Positions 1 through 7,795 of a DNA stretch of 64,000 nt are shown piece after piece (within the stretch, counting starts at the first letter, position 1; the number at the start of each line of letters is the position of its first letter). The position numbers and the translations under genes were made by a program. This DNA is from an uncultured Fretibacterium sp. Lineage in GTDB: Bacteria; Synergistota; Synergistia; Synergistales; Aminobacteriaceae. The stretch covers positions 47,898-111,897 of the forward strand of contig CAMGZM010000009.1 of NCBI GenBank assembly GCA_946183145.1, written 5' to 3'. The notes below the pieces were generated by a model. It saw only the letters and a list, made by a program, of their open reading frames with translations, ran no database searches and was not told the DNA's origin.

Positions 1-442
1 CGAGTCCGCCCGCGACCGCGATTAATCCCGCCGCCCATGTCTTGTTGTAGCCTAAATCAACCATGAACGGAATGCACATCGCGCCGACAGCCGCCGTTGT
101 TGCAGGGCCTGAACCCGAAATAGCACCGTAGAACAAGCACGTCAAAACTACAGCGCAGGGAACTCCGCCCGTGAATCTTCCGACAAAGTAAGAGAAGAAG
201 TTAAAGAGTTTCTTTGAGATTCCGCCCTCGGCCATGATAACGCCGCCGAGAATGAACAGGGGAACCGCAAGAATCGGTGTTGAGTTTGCGCCGGATAATG
301 TGTTGTCGACAATCTGAGGAATGACTCCGCCCCTCGCCATCATGAGAATGGGAGCGACTGAGCCGAGAATCATACTTACTCCGATAGGTATCGAGAGAAT
401 TATTGCTACGAGAAATACTACGAATACGAGTAACGCCGCCAT
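1..442 (-). CDS. dctM: TRAP transporter large permease subunit DctM (partial, runs off the left edge)
   Basis: Reading the minus strand from an ATG at 442 gives an open frame of about 147 residues with no stop before the window edge. It is very hydrophobic and carries GAISGSGPATTAAVGAM, typical of the DctM core. In the family this subunit is the main inner-membrane channel of a sodium-driven TRAP transporter for organic acids; it works with DctQ and a periplasmic DctP. The start lies 3 nt after the dctQ stop, with a purine-rich GAGGGGG ribosome site inside the end of dctQ, so the two are probably co-translated. DctP is not in the window. The substrate is inferred only from the neighbouring shikimate/quinate-type genes. 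Confidence 0.93.
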   Translation of the reverse strand, partial: MAALLVFVVFLVAIILSIPIGVSMILGSVAPILMMARGGVIPQIVDNTLSGANSTPILAVPLFILGGVIMAEGGISKKLFNFFSYFVGRFTGGVPCAVVLTCLFYGAISGSGPATTAAVGAMCIPFMVDLGYNKTWAAGLIAVAGGL

Positions 443-445
443 TGA

Positions 446-1018
446 TTACTTCGCCCCCTCTGCCTTTGCTGCCGCTTCAAGTTCGGCCTTTGCGTCAAGC
501 TGTGTCTGCTCAAGAGTCGTAAGCTCTCTCTCGTTAAACTTGCTGAGATGGATAAAGAACATCTGAACCGCCCTGAGAGTCGCCAGGCAGAACCCGAAAA
601 GCCCGACAGCGTATAACCACCACATAGGCCAGTTCATGGCCGGGGAAGTCTCAGCCTTTGCGCCTTCAAGCATTTCACCTTTAGCCCATTTGAGGCACTC
701 TATGCAGTGATACGCAAGAAGAGCCATGCACGCGCCTACAATCACATCAACGCATAAATTTATGACCTTGCGGACTTTTTCGGGGAGAAGGTCAATAACG
801 ACATTTACGCGGAGCATGTTTGCTTTTCGCACTGTGTAGGGAAGGGAGATGAATACGCTCATAATCCACATGAAGCGCGAGAACTCTTCAGCCCACGTAA
901 GCGACGGCAAAAACGGAATCTTTCTGACGATAACCTGAAGCATCATGACACATGCAATCAGTATCAGAAATATGACCATTAAGCACTCTTCAAAATGCTC
1001 ATCAAGCCATTTGAACAT
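446..1018 (-). CDS. dctQ: TRAP transporter small permease subunit DctQ
   Basis: A 190-residue protein with about four hydrophobic helices, the usual size and layout of the DctQ small membrane subunit. Residues 1-35 form the first helix, followed by a conserved-looking WAEEFSRFMWIMSVFI segment seen in this family. The charged, Ala/Glu-rich tail (about 165-190) is a family-variable extension. An AGGAGG ribosome site precedes the ATG by 8 nt. It pairs with dctM directly downstream. A terminator-like hairpin lies just upstream, between this gene and the lyase gene, so the transporter genes may be expressed at a different level from the enzymes. Confidence 0.92.
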   Translation of the reverse strand: MFKWLDEHFEECLMVIFLILIACVMMLQVIVRKIPFLPSLTWAEEFSRFMWIMSVFISLPYTVRKANMLRVNVVIDLLPEKVRKVINLCVDVIVGACMALLAYHCIECLKWAKGEMLEGAKAETSPAMNWPMWWLYAVGLFGFCLATLRAVQMFFIHLSKFNERELTTLEQTQLDAKAELEAAAKAEGAK

Positions 1019-1044
1019 GAAGAATATTCCTCCTAACTGTAAAT

Positions 1045-1076
1045 ATTAAAACCCCCCGCAAAATTCACAGGGGGAA
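1045..1076 (-). terminator. Intrinsic terminator-like hairpin between the lyase gene and dctQ
   Basis: On the minus strand a CCCCC/GGGGG stem with a 12-nt loop is followed by GTTTTAAT. The T-run is short, so it may only attenuate transcription into dctQM. Confidence 0.5.
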
Positions 1077-1086
1077 ATTTCCTGAA

Positions 1087-2013
1087 TTACTCTGACTGAG
1101 ACGCAATTAAATCCTTCGAGCGTCCTGCCCTTAACACGTAGCTGTCTAAGTCATGGCCGACAATCCCGCGAATCTTCCGGGACATCTCCATAACCTTCAG
1201 CACGTCAACGCCCGTTGCAATTCCCATCTCATCAAGCATATTGATTACGTCTTCTGATGAGATATTTCCAGCCGCGCCGGGAACAAACGGACATCCGCCA
1301 AGCCCGCCGAATGAAGCATCAAAGCGAGTCATTCCCGCCTGCATTGCCGCAAGAATATTCGCCATTGCCGCGCCTCGTGTGTTGTGGAAGTGAAGCCACC
1401 ATGAAGCCTGCGGATATTTTTCCCGGACATGCTTGCAGAGATCGTAGACCTGATTCGGGACTGCCTGCCCTGAAGCGTCAGACAACGAAATCTCATCAAT
1501 TCCGACCTTCAAATACGCCTCTATTATCGCGTCAACATCTTCAACGGGAGTCCTTCCTTCCCACGGGGACGCATAAGGCATTGAGATTGAGCCGGATATA
1601 GCTATGTGATTCTCGTTGGCCATCTTCACGCAGTCAGCAAAACCCGCAACGCTCTCTTCTGGAGTCCTGTTGAGATTCTTCAGGTTGTGCATACGGCTTG
1701 CGGAAACGTTGAGTTTTACCTTCTTGCAGCCGCAATCTATAGCCCGCTGTACTCCGCGTGTATTGGGAATGAGCGCGCGCAGTTCAACATCTCCGGGAAT
1801 CTCGCCTATACGCTTGAAGATTTCATCAGTGTCGGCCATCTGAGGGACTCTTTTCGGGTGCATGAATGAGCCGACCTCGATAACCTTATATCCCGCGTCA
1901 ATGAATCCCCGCAGGATTTCTATTTTCTGGTCTGTGTTCGGGTAAACTTTTTCATTCTGGACTCCGTCACGCAGACCGACTTCACACACTGTAACTTTTT
2001 CGGGTAAATTCAT
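1087..2013 (-). CDS. Hydroxymethylglutaryl-CoA lyase family protein (DRE-TIM metallolyase)
   Basis: A 308-residue TIM-barrel lyase. Family marks visible: the N-terminal VGLRDGVQNE block (Arg15, Asp16), the metal-site HFHNTRG (208-214), and the signature GLGGCPFVPGAAGN with Cys241, which matches the catalytic cysteine loop of HMG-CoA lyase. Known members cleave 3-hydroxy-3-methylglutaryl-CoA to acetyl-CoA and acetoacetate, or act on related acyl-CoAs. Here it follows aroD by 3 nt in an operon with shikimate-type enzymes and a TRAP transporter, so the real substrate could be another branched 3-hydroxy acid or its CoA ester. The family call is firm; the substrate is not. Confidence 0.85.
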   Translation of the reverse strand: MNLPEKVTVCEVGLRDGVQNEKVYPNTDQKIEILRGFIDAGYKVIEVGSFMHPKRVPQMADTDEIFKRIGEIPGDVELRALIPNTRGVQRAIDCGCKKVKLNVSASRMHNLKNLNRTPEESVAGFADCVKMANENHIAISGSISMPYASPWEGRTPVEDVDAIIEAYLKVGIDEISLSDASGQAVPNQVYDLCKHVREKYPQASWWLHFHNTRGAAMANILAAMQAGMTRFDASFGGLGGCPFVPGAAGNISSEDVINMLDEMGIATGVDVLKVMEMSRKIRGIVGHDLDSYVLRAGRSKDLIASQSE

Positions 2014-2016
2014 CGT

Positions 2017-2808
2017 TTATGCACCTGCCTGTGCGTTATGAATTTTTGTCAGCATGTCTTTTAACTCGCCGACCTGAATTTGACCGGGTGCGCTTGTCTG
2101 ACCCGCTGCCCCGAATGTCATACATGACCCGGATAATTCACACGCAACACGGCTCATCATTCCCAGAGGCCCCATCGAGATTGTGAGATATGGACGGTCA
2201 GTAACATTCCCGAACTCAACGGACGCGGCAATAACGGCTAATACGTCTTCTTTTGACTTTGGCATTACGGCGGCTTTCGGGATGTCTGCTACTGCTCCCT
2301 GCTGATGTCTCAATGTCGTAACAATCTCATTCGCCGGGGGAGTCGCTGAGAAATTATGACGTGAACCAACAACGAGACATTTCGCCGCGTGAATTTCGTC
2401 AACAAGTTTTGCGGAAATGTCAGAGGCCGGGGCGTTCCAGTCAGTATTACCCCAGAACATTTCAACGTCAGCGATATCAGCATCACCGCTTTTTGCGACT
2501 GCGAGATTTGCGGCTCTGTAATCGTCAAATGCTGGTGCGACTTCTCCGCCTTCAGGTTTCGTGCGAATCGTGAAAAGTATCGGCGTATCCTTCAGCACTC
2601 CGCGTAAAGCCTTGAGGGTATCCAGCAATTTCGGAGTGTTGAACAAATCCTCGTAGAAATCAGCGCGCCATTCAACCAAGTCAACGGGAAGCCGTGTAAT
2701 CTCATCAGCCTTTGCGAGAATGTCAGCTTTTGTTTTTGCGACAATGGGGACGATTGTTTTCGGGACACCCGCGCCGAGTTCAACGCCTCGTATTGTGATT
2801 GTCTTCAT
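2017..2808 (-). CDS. aroD: Type I 3-dehydroquinate dehydratase (AroD/QuiB-type)
   Basis: A 263-residue class I (Schiff-base) dehydroquinase. Visible residues: EWRADF (46-51), the catalytic histidine in SRHNF (His151), the Schiff-base lysine in PKAAVMPKSKEDV (Lys178), and the C-terminal SMGPLGMMSR block. It interconverts 3-dehydroquinate and 3-dehydroshikimate in the cytoplasm. Type I enzymes serve biosynthesis in some bacteria and quinate/shikimate breakdown in others. The neighbours (an isomerase-like TIM barrel 3 nt upstream, aroE, a TRAP carrier) favour the catabolic role, but a biosynthetic role is not excluded. Confidence 0.93.
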   Translation of the reverse strand: MKTITIRGVELGAGVPKTIVPIVAKTKADILAKADEITRLPVDLVEWRADFYEDLFNTPKLLDTLKALRGVLKDTPILFTIRTKPEGGEVAPAFDDYRAANLAVAKSGDADIADVEMFWGNTDWNAPASDISAKLVDEIHAAKCLVVGSRHNFSATPPANEIVTTLRHQQGAVADIPKAAVMPKSKEDVLAVIAASVEFGNVTDRPYLTISMGPLGMMSRVACELSGSCMTFGAAGQTSAPGQIQVGELKDMLTKIHNAQAGA

Positions 2809-2811
2809 GGA

Positions 2812-3669
2812 TTAGTCGATACCGTTCGCGGCAAAATATTTCTTTGCGACATCAAGGCACTGTTTCGCATGTCCTGCAACGCCGCGGGCTTTTATCTCAG
2901 CGAGATTCGGAAGCTCAATCGACAGCGGGATATTGGGCATTGCCTTAACCATGTCAGCGATTGCCATTGCGCCTTCGCCCGGGTACATTCTGCCTTCACG
3001 AGCCGTAAACAGCATGAGGTCATCTTTGATGTTGTCAAGCACGGGGTCTCCGTTGGGCATGTCATCGGAGGGCTTTCCTGCGGGGCCATCGCAGAGGTGA
3101 ATGAAGCGGAAATACTTTCTCGGCGTTCTCGCAAGCTCTGAGCCCGTAACACCTGCGCGTCCTGCGTGAAGTGTGTCAACCATCACAAAGACGTTATCCC
3201 TGTAAAGGTCATCGATGAGGGAAATATCTTCCTGAAGGTTACGTACTCCCGCCCAAGGCAAAAACTCAATGTTGAACATGAGTCCGAACTCTTTGGCCAT
3301 GTCTGCGACTTTTCCGGCTGTCTCTGTGTACCATTTCCTGTCGCGTGTCCAGACTGAGCCAAGTACGTCCGTTGCGCCTAATTTCGCGGCTGCCTCGAAT
3401 GCGGGCTTGTACTCGTTGATGTCGAGATCTTTGCGGATTCGTGCAAGCTCAATGTCCATTAACGGCATGTCGTACTCTTTGAGGGCTGCTTTGATGTCGG
3501 CGAAAAGTTTGGGGTCATCCTGCGGAAGGAATGAAGGCTCTCCGGGAAGGTGCATAGGAATTGTGCGGAGGCTCACATAGTCATAGCCTGCTTCTTTTGC
3601 GATTTTGATCTGATCCATCGGGTTTGTGCCGGGGATTGTGAGATAAGCTAACGAAAATTTACGGGACAT
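2812..3669 (-). CDS. Sugar phosphate isomerase/epimerase-type TIM barrel, candidate 3-dehydroshikimate dehydratase
   Basis: A 285-residue xylose-isomerase-like barrel (AP endonuclease 2 fold). Likely metal ligands include the Glu of FNIEFLPWAG (about 150), the Asp/His pair in MVDTLHAGRAG, the His of RFIHLCDGP, and the Glu of LSIELPN near the C-terminus. This superfamily includes IolE/IolI-like isomerases and the QuiC/AsbF 3-dehydroshikimate dehydratases. The aroD and aroE neighbours, an arrangement known from quinate/shikimate loci such as those of Listeria, make a shikimate-pathway intermediate the best guess. Whether it isomerises or dehydrates cannot be read from the sequence. Confidence 0.75.
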   Translation of the reverse strand: MSRKFSLAYLTIPGTNPMDQIKIAKEAGYDYVSLRTIPMHLPGEPSFLPQDDPKLFADIKAALKEYDMPLMDIELARIRKDLDINEYKPAFEAAAKLGATDVLGSVWTRDRKWYTETAGKVADMAKEFGLMFNIEFLPWAGVRNLQEDISLIDDLYRDNVFVMVDTLHAGRAGVTGSELARTPRKYFRFIHLCDGPAGKPSDDMPNGDPVLDNIKDDLMLFTAREGRMYPGEGAMAIADMVKAMPNIPLSIELPNLAEIKARGVAGHAKQCLDVAKKYFAANGID

Positions 3670-3737
3670 TTAATGTACTTCTCCTTTCGTGAAAATGAAC
3701 AAACCGCCCATGTGAAAGCGGCGGCGTTATTCTCTTG

Positions 3738-4616
3738 TTACTTTCCTTCTTTTTCCTTCATGATTGTCTCAAGGGTCTGGCGCATGACATCCAGCGGCAC
3801 GGCTTTTCCGCCCGTCCATAACTGAATCTGCCTGAGTCCCTGATACAATGACATTCCGAGTCCGTTGATGGTTGTGCATCCGACTTCAGCGGCTTCTTTG
3901 AGGAAACGAGTCGTCGCGGGGTTATATGTTGCGTCAAAGCAAATGTGCGACGGCTTGAGGAATTTTTTGTCGACGCAGGTATATTCCTCTTTGCCCTTCA
4001 TGCCGAGTCCTGAGAGGTTGAGAATAATATCTGTCTCACTGAGTGCCTTTGCGATTCCGGCTTCGTCAGCTGCTCTTACGGGTACGCATACACCGGGGTA
4101 GAACTTGTTGATTTCCTCGCTGAGGGTCTCGCATTTCTCTGAACGTGAAGAGATGTAGATTTTCTTTGCGCCCTCGTTGGCAAGCTCAAGGCAAACGCTC
4201 CTGCCAGTTCCGCCCGCGCCGAATGAGAACATAACTTTGTCCTTGATGATGCAGCCGTGCTCTTTGATGTCGCGCAATGCTCCGTAACCGTCCGTGTTGT
4301 AGCCGATGAGTTTTCCGCCTTCAGTTTTTACGACAGTGTTCGAGCTTCCGATTTTCTTGCAGAGGGGATCTAAATCGTCGAGGTACTGCATTACGGCTTC
4401 TTTGTTGGGCTTTGTTACAGCGCATCCGAGGAACGTGGGCATGTAGCGTATACCGTCAATAATTTCCTTGAGGTGAGTGCTGTCTGCCTCGCAGTAGCAG
4501 TACACCATGTTGAAGCCTGCCGCCTGATACGCTGAGTTCTGCATTCTCGCGGCGAATGACTGACTCAGAGGCGTTCCGATAAGTGCGATAAGTCTGCTGT
4601 TAATATCAATCTGCAT
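3738..4616 (-). CDS. aroE: Shikimate (quinate) dehydrogenase AroE
   Basis: A 292-residue shikimate dehydrogenase counted from the ATG at 4616, which has an AGGAG site 8 nt upstream. A longer open frame reaches 4838, but its extra 74 residues are low-quality sequence with no ribosome site. Visible: shikimate-binding LSQSF (18-22), the catalytic lysine in AVTKPNK (Lys72), the substrate aspartate in NTDGYG (Asp109), and the dinucleotide loop GAGGTGRS (133-140). It reduces 3-dehydroshikimate to shikimate or, in catabolic forms, oxidises quinate/shikimate. As the first gene of the operon it probably follows the promoter at 4675-4703. Confidence 0.93.
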   Translation of the reverse strand: MQIDINSRLIALIGTPLSQSFAARMQNSAYQAAGFNMVYCYCEADSTHLKEIIDGIRYMPTFLGCAVTKPNKEAVMQYLDDLDPLCKKIGSSNTVVKTEGGKLIGYNTDGYGALRDIKEHGCIIKDKVMFSFGAGGTGRSVCLELANEGAKKIYISSRSEKCETLSEEINKFYPGVCVPVRAADEAGIAKALSETDIILNLSGLGMKGKEEYTCVDKKFLKPSHICFDATYNPATTRFLKEAAEVGCTTINGLGMSLYQGLRQIQLWTGGKAVPLDVMRQTLETIMKEKEGK

Positions 4617-4674
4617 AATTAACGCTCCTGACATATAGAATTTTGTTGAGAAAATTTGTGATTGAACGGTGATA

Positions 4675-4703
4675 ATTTTATTCACGTAGCTGTGAGATTG
4701 CAA
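4675..4703 (-). promoter_or_regulatory. Candidate promoter of the aroE operon with a small inverted repeat in the spacer
   Basis: On the minus strand TTGCAA and TAAAAT are 17 nt apart, about 60 nt before the aroE start. The spacer holds TCAC...GTGA arms that could be a regulator site. The match is reasonable but unproven. Confidence 0.4.
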
Positions 4704-4783
4704 ACATAATTTTACTGGTTGTGAAATTTTGTGCAGGGAAAAAAATTGTCCGCGGTGTTTTTCAACAGTCAAAAATTTCCCTG

Positions 4784-4792
4784 TGATATGAT
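4784..4792 (+). promoter_or_regulatory. Candidate extended -10 element upstream of the ARH-vWA gene
   Basis: TGATATGAT fits the TGn-TATGAT extended -10 pattern, 45 nt before the ATG. No good -35 box was found. Confidence 0.35.
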
Positions 4793-4836
4793 ATGCCAAT
4801 CCCACAAAACTGAAAACGAAACGGAGATTGATATTC

Positions 4837-6387
4837 ATGATTCCCGGCGCATTAATCGGAGATGTTATCGGAAGCGTTTACGAGTTCAACAACGTTAAGA
4901 CAAAAAATTTCCCGCTGATGTCAGAACGCTCAATCCCTACTGATGACTCATTCATGACTATGGCAATTTCTCACGCTCTCATGAAGTGGAAGAAAGGAGA
5001 AGAGATTGACGAGTCAGAATTTCAGCAGGCAGTAATAGACTCAATGCGTGAATTTGGCAGGGCATATCCGAGAGCGAGTTACGGAAAAAGATTCAGGGAA
5101 TGGATTTTCTCAGACGATCCCAAACCCTATAACAGTTTCGGAAACGGTTCGGCCATGAGAGTCGCTCCTGTTGCATGGTATTTTGACGATTTGCAGACTG
5201 TAGAAAGATACGCGGAAATTACAGCACTTCCGACACATAATCACCCTGAAGGCATCAAAGGAGCGCAGGCAACAGCGGCAGCAATATTCCTCGCACGAAC
5301 AGGAAAAAGCAAGGACGATATACGGAGCTATATCTCAATACGTTACGGCTATGACATGAAGAGGACATGCGACGAGATTAGACCGTATTATGATTTCGAT
5401 GCTTCATGCCAGGGGACAGTACCAGAGGCAATTATCGCATTTCTTGACTCAGAAAATTTTGCGGACGCAATCAGGAACGCAATATCACTCGGAGGAGATT
5501 CAGACACTATTGCATGTATCACAGGCGCAATTGCTGAAGCGTTTTACGGAGTCCCGGAAGAGATTGACGCGCTTGTTCGTCCCGTGATTGATGAGTTCAT
5601 GATGTCGGAGATTGAGAGATGGAACAAGGCCATTAACGGCACGGATGTTACGCAGGACTCAAAGCCTGTTGAGAGAGTCAAGAACAATATAACCGAGATG
5701 ATATTCATTCTCGACAGGAGCGGATCAATGACGGGTCTTGAAGGTGATACAATCGGCGGCTTCAACTCAATGATCGCAAAACAGAAGAAAGAGCCGGGCG
5801 AAGCGTTCGTGTCTGCAGTCTTGTTTGACCACGAAATAGAAGTGATACATGACCGCGTGAAGCTCGCTAAAATTCCCGAACTCACAGAGAAAGAATACTT
5901 TACGAGGGGAAGCACTGCGCTTCTTGACGCTATGGGAAGGTCAATACGGCACATCATCAAAGTACACAGGAGCATGAACCCGAAAGAAGTCCCCGAAAAT
6001 GTTGTGTTCGTGATAATCACTGACGGAATGGAGAACTCAAGCCGCGAATATTCCGGGCATGAAGTGAAAAAGATGGTTGAGCATGAGAAGACTCAATACG
6101 GCTGGGAGTTTCTTTTCATCGGCGCGAACATGGACGCAATAGCCGAAGCCGGAAAACTCGGTATCAGCGCAAACAGGGCAGTGAACTACAGGGCAGACAG
6201 CCGCGGAACGGGGGCAGTGTGGCGCGGTGCGAGCTATGCTATGTACTCTATGCGTACTATGGCATCAATGGCGGATGACTGGTCAGCGGAAATCAGCGAG
6301 GATTACGACAGCAGGAATGACTCTGACGGAAGCGACAAAAAGAAAACGACTCTCAGGGATTTATTCCGTCGCAAAAATAAGAAGTAA
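4837..6387 (+). CDS. ADP-ribosylglycohydrolase fused to a von Willebrand factor A domain
   Basis: A 516-residue two-domain protein. Residues 1-265 are an ADP-ribosylglycohydrolase (DraG/ARH family): TDDS (35-38), NGSAMRVAPV (103-112), LPTHNHPEG (131-139) and the metal-binding GGDSDT (219-224) are all present. Residues 285-470 are a vWA domain with a complete MIDAS metal site: DRSGS (293-297), Thr360 and Asp396. The tail is acidic then basic. The first domain should remove ADP-ribose from a target; vWA domains bind protein partners through a divalent metal. The ATG at 4837 was chosen because GGAG lies 10 nt upstream; a TTG at 4828 is too close to it. It stands alone between a promoter-like site and a strong terminator. 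There is no signal peptide, so it is cytoplasmic. The partner and the modified target are unknown. Confidence 0.88.
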   Translation: MIPGALIGDVIGSVYEFNNVKTKNFPLMSERSIPTDDSFMTMAISHALMKWKKGEEIDESEFQQAVIDSMREFGRAYPRASYGKRFREWIFSDDPKPYNSFGNGSAMRVAPVAWYFDDLQTVERYAEITALPTHNHPEGIKGAQATAAAIFLARTGKSKDDIRSYISIRYGYDMKRTCDEIRPYYDFDASCQGTVPEAIIAFLDSENFADAIRNAISLGGDSDTIACITGAIAEAFYGVPEEIDALVRPVIDEFMMSEIERWNKAINGTDVTQDSKPVERVKNNITEMIFILDRSGSMTGLEGDTIGGFNSMIAKQKKEPGEAFVSAVLFDHEIEVIHDRVKLAKIPELTEKEYFTRGSTALLDAMGRSIRHIIKVHRSMNPKEVPENVVFVIITDGMENSSREYSGHEVKKMVEHEKTQYGWEFLFIGANMDAIAEAGKLGISANRAVNYRADSRGTGAVWRGASYAMYSMRTMASMADDWSAEISEDYDSRNDSDGSDKKKTTLRDLFRRKNKK

Positions 6388-6403
6388 GGATTAATTTCAT
6401 CAT

Positions 6404-6443
6404 GGCCGGAGAAAAGTTTATGACTCAGACTCCGGCCTTTTCG
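6404..6443 (+). terminator. Intrinsic terminator after the ARH-vWA gene
   Basis: A perfect GGCCGGAG/CTCCGGCC stem followed by TTTT. Confidence 0.85.
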
Positions 6444-6485
6444 TAAAAAATCTTCCCGGTGTTTTATGCCTGTTTATGTTCCTGC

Positions 6486-7463
6486 TTAATATTTCAGGTA
6501 TTTCCGTGTCTTTATCATATTTACAGCGAGAATGAACGCGCTTACGGTTTCTTTCTCCGCCGCGCCAAAACTGAAAACGCTTGAGGCAATAATTACAGCC
6601 GTTATCCCTATGCCTATAGGACTCGTGAGCAAAGCCCCAAGGGGTGAAAGTATAGTGCCTATAGCGTGGCCGATTCCCTCAGCTATCAATATAAGTATCG
6701 TACTGTCCGTAATCAGATCGACAATCAGCACGAATACAGTAGCAATTATTTTAGGAAGCCCCCATATTGTAATAGCTCCCTGAAGAGCCGCAAGAACCGC
6801 CGCTCCTTTCATGCCGGATATTGTTTCGTAGTCAATTTTAACGCCTGACTCCTTCTCTATGTTTTTTAGGAGTTCAACCCGTTTTTCATGCGGCATTTTG
6901 TCCCAAATATCCTCAAAATATTTCCCGGCTATTTTCGTCTCAAGCGCGAATGTAGGAAGGCTTTTCACCTGTTCTTTGCTAATTCCTGCTTTTTCCGCCG
7001 CCCATTGAACTATCTCATGATAATTCACGTCCTGAGTGTTGCGTCCTAGGTATGTCAGCTTGTTGTATGCCCTGTAAACAAAGTTGCGCCGTATTTCTCT
7101 CACAGTTATGGGGACTTTAATCAATCCTTTGTCTGAAGCGTCAATGACTGTAACGGGCAGAACTTCATTGAACGTTCCGGGCTTAAGCGGCTTTTCTGAT
7201 GTTGCGCTTTTACTGTCTTTTGCGAAACGTGAAAGCTCAGGGAGTCCCTTAAGTTTTCCGAAATACTCATCTTTGAGGCCGGGAAATGCTTTCAGCGTCT
7301 GCAATAACTGTACGCGCTCCTCGTCAGTGCAGTCTGAAAGAAAGTCTGTGAAGTCCTGCGGGGTTTCCTTGCGGGAATCTGAGAAGTAATATTTTGCTTC
7401 AGATGCGTTTGACATTAATATAACAAAAATCATAACAGCGGCGGTAAATTTCACGCACTTCAA
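6486..7463 (-). CDS. Unknown secreted/membrane protein, distantly YaaW-like
   Basis: A 325-residue protein starting at a TTG (7463) with AGGAGG 8 nt upstream. Residues 1-23 form a signal sequence. The middle (about 35-200) is charged and helical, with two related segments, CTDEERVQLLQTL and MPHEKRVELLKNI. The C-terminal third has two to three long hydrophobic glycine-rich stretches (about 208-300). The mid-region followed by a Gly/Ala-rich hydrophobic end loosely recalls the YaaW (DUF3944-type) family, but that is an impression only. A promoter candidate lies at 7498-7527. Its function is unknown, and the neighbours give no clue. Confidence 0.7.
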   Translation of the reverse strand: MKCVKFTAAVMIFVILMSNASEAKYYFSDSRKETPQDFTDFLSDCTDEERVQLLQTLKAFPGLKDEYFGKLKGLPELSRFAKDSKSATSEKPLKPGTFNEVLPVTVIDASDKGLIKVPITVREIRRNFVYRAYNKLTYLGRNTQDVNYHEIVQWAAEKAGISKEQVKSLPTFALETKIAGKYFEDIWDKMPHEKRVELLKNIEKESGVKIDYETISGMKGAAVLAALQGAITIWGLPKIIATVFVLIVDLITDSTILILIAEGIGHAIGTILSPLGALLTSPIGIGITAVIIASSVFSFGAAEKETVSAFILAVNMIKTRKYLKY

Positions 7464-7795
7464 TAGTGATTCCTCCTTGCTGAAAATTTAATAGTCTAGC
7501 ATATACAACTTCATGTTTTCATGTCCAGTGCGTCAGAATTTTTACACGATATTTTCCCCCTGCGGTTGATTCTGATTCTCTTTCGTGGCATAATTACCCG
7601 CAACAATTTTCCCAAGAGGTGAAACAGTATGCGTAACCGTGAAATCATCAGCAACATTTTTGAGGCCGTATGCTGTTGTCGTCCCTTCACATTCTAGCTT
7701 CGCGCAGGAAATCAATTTTTCACACACAAATTTTTCATTAACGCCTGAGAATTAACCGGGCAATTATCACATTAACACAAAAGGAGTCGTGTATC
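7464..7795. other. Gene-poor stretch of about 330 nt between the membrane protein and cysK
   Basis: It holds the candidate promoter of the minus-strand gene (7498-7527) and the cysK ribosome site near 7780. A 61-codon minus-strand frame (7542-7727, GTG start) has no ribosome site and is not supported as a gene. No T-box or other riboswitch was recognised. Confidence 0.5.
7498..7527 (-). promoter_or_regulatory. Candidate promoter of the YaaW-like gene
   Basis: On the minus strand TGGACA and TATGCT are 18 nt apart, about 35 nt upstream of the TTG start. Confidence 0.4.

Noticed and set aside
4617..4838. N-terminal extension of the aroE frame
   Set aside because: No ribosome site, not conserved-looking, and it covers the promoter region; the ATG at 4616 has a good AGGAG.
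7542..7727. 61-codon minus-strand ORF between the YaaW-like gene and cysK
   Set aside because: GTG start with no ribosome site and no recognisable domain; noted only as part of the intergenic stretch.
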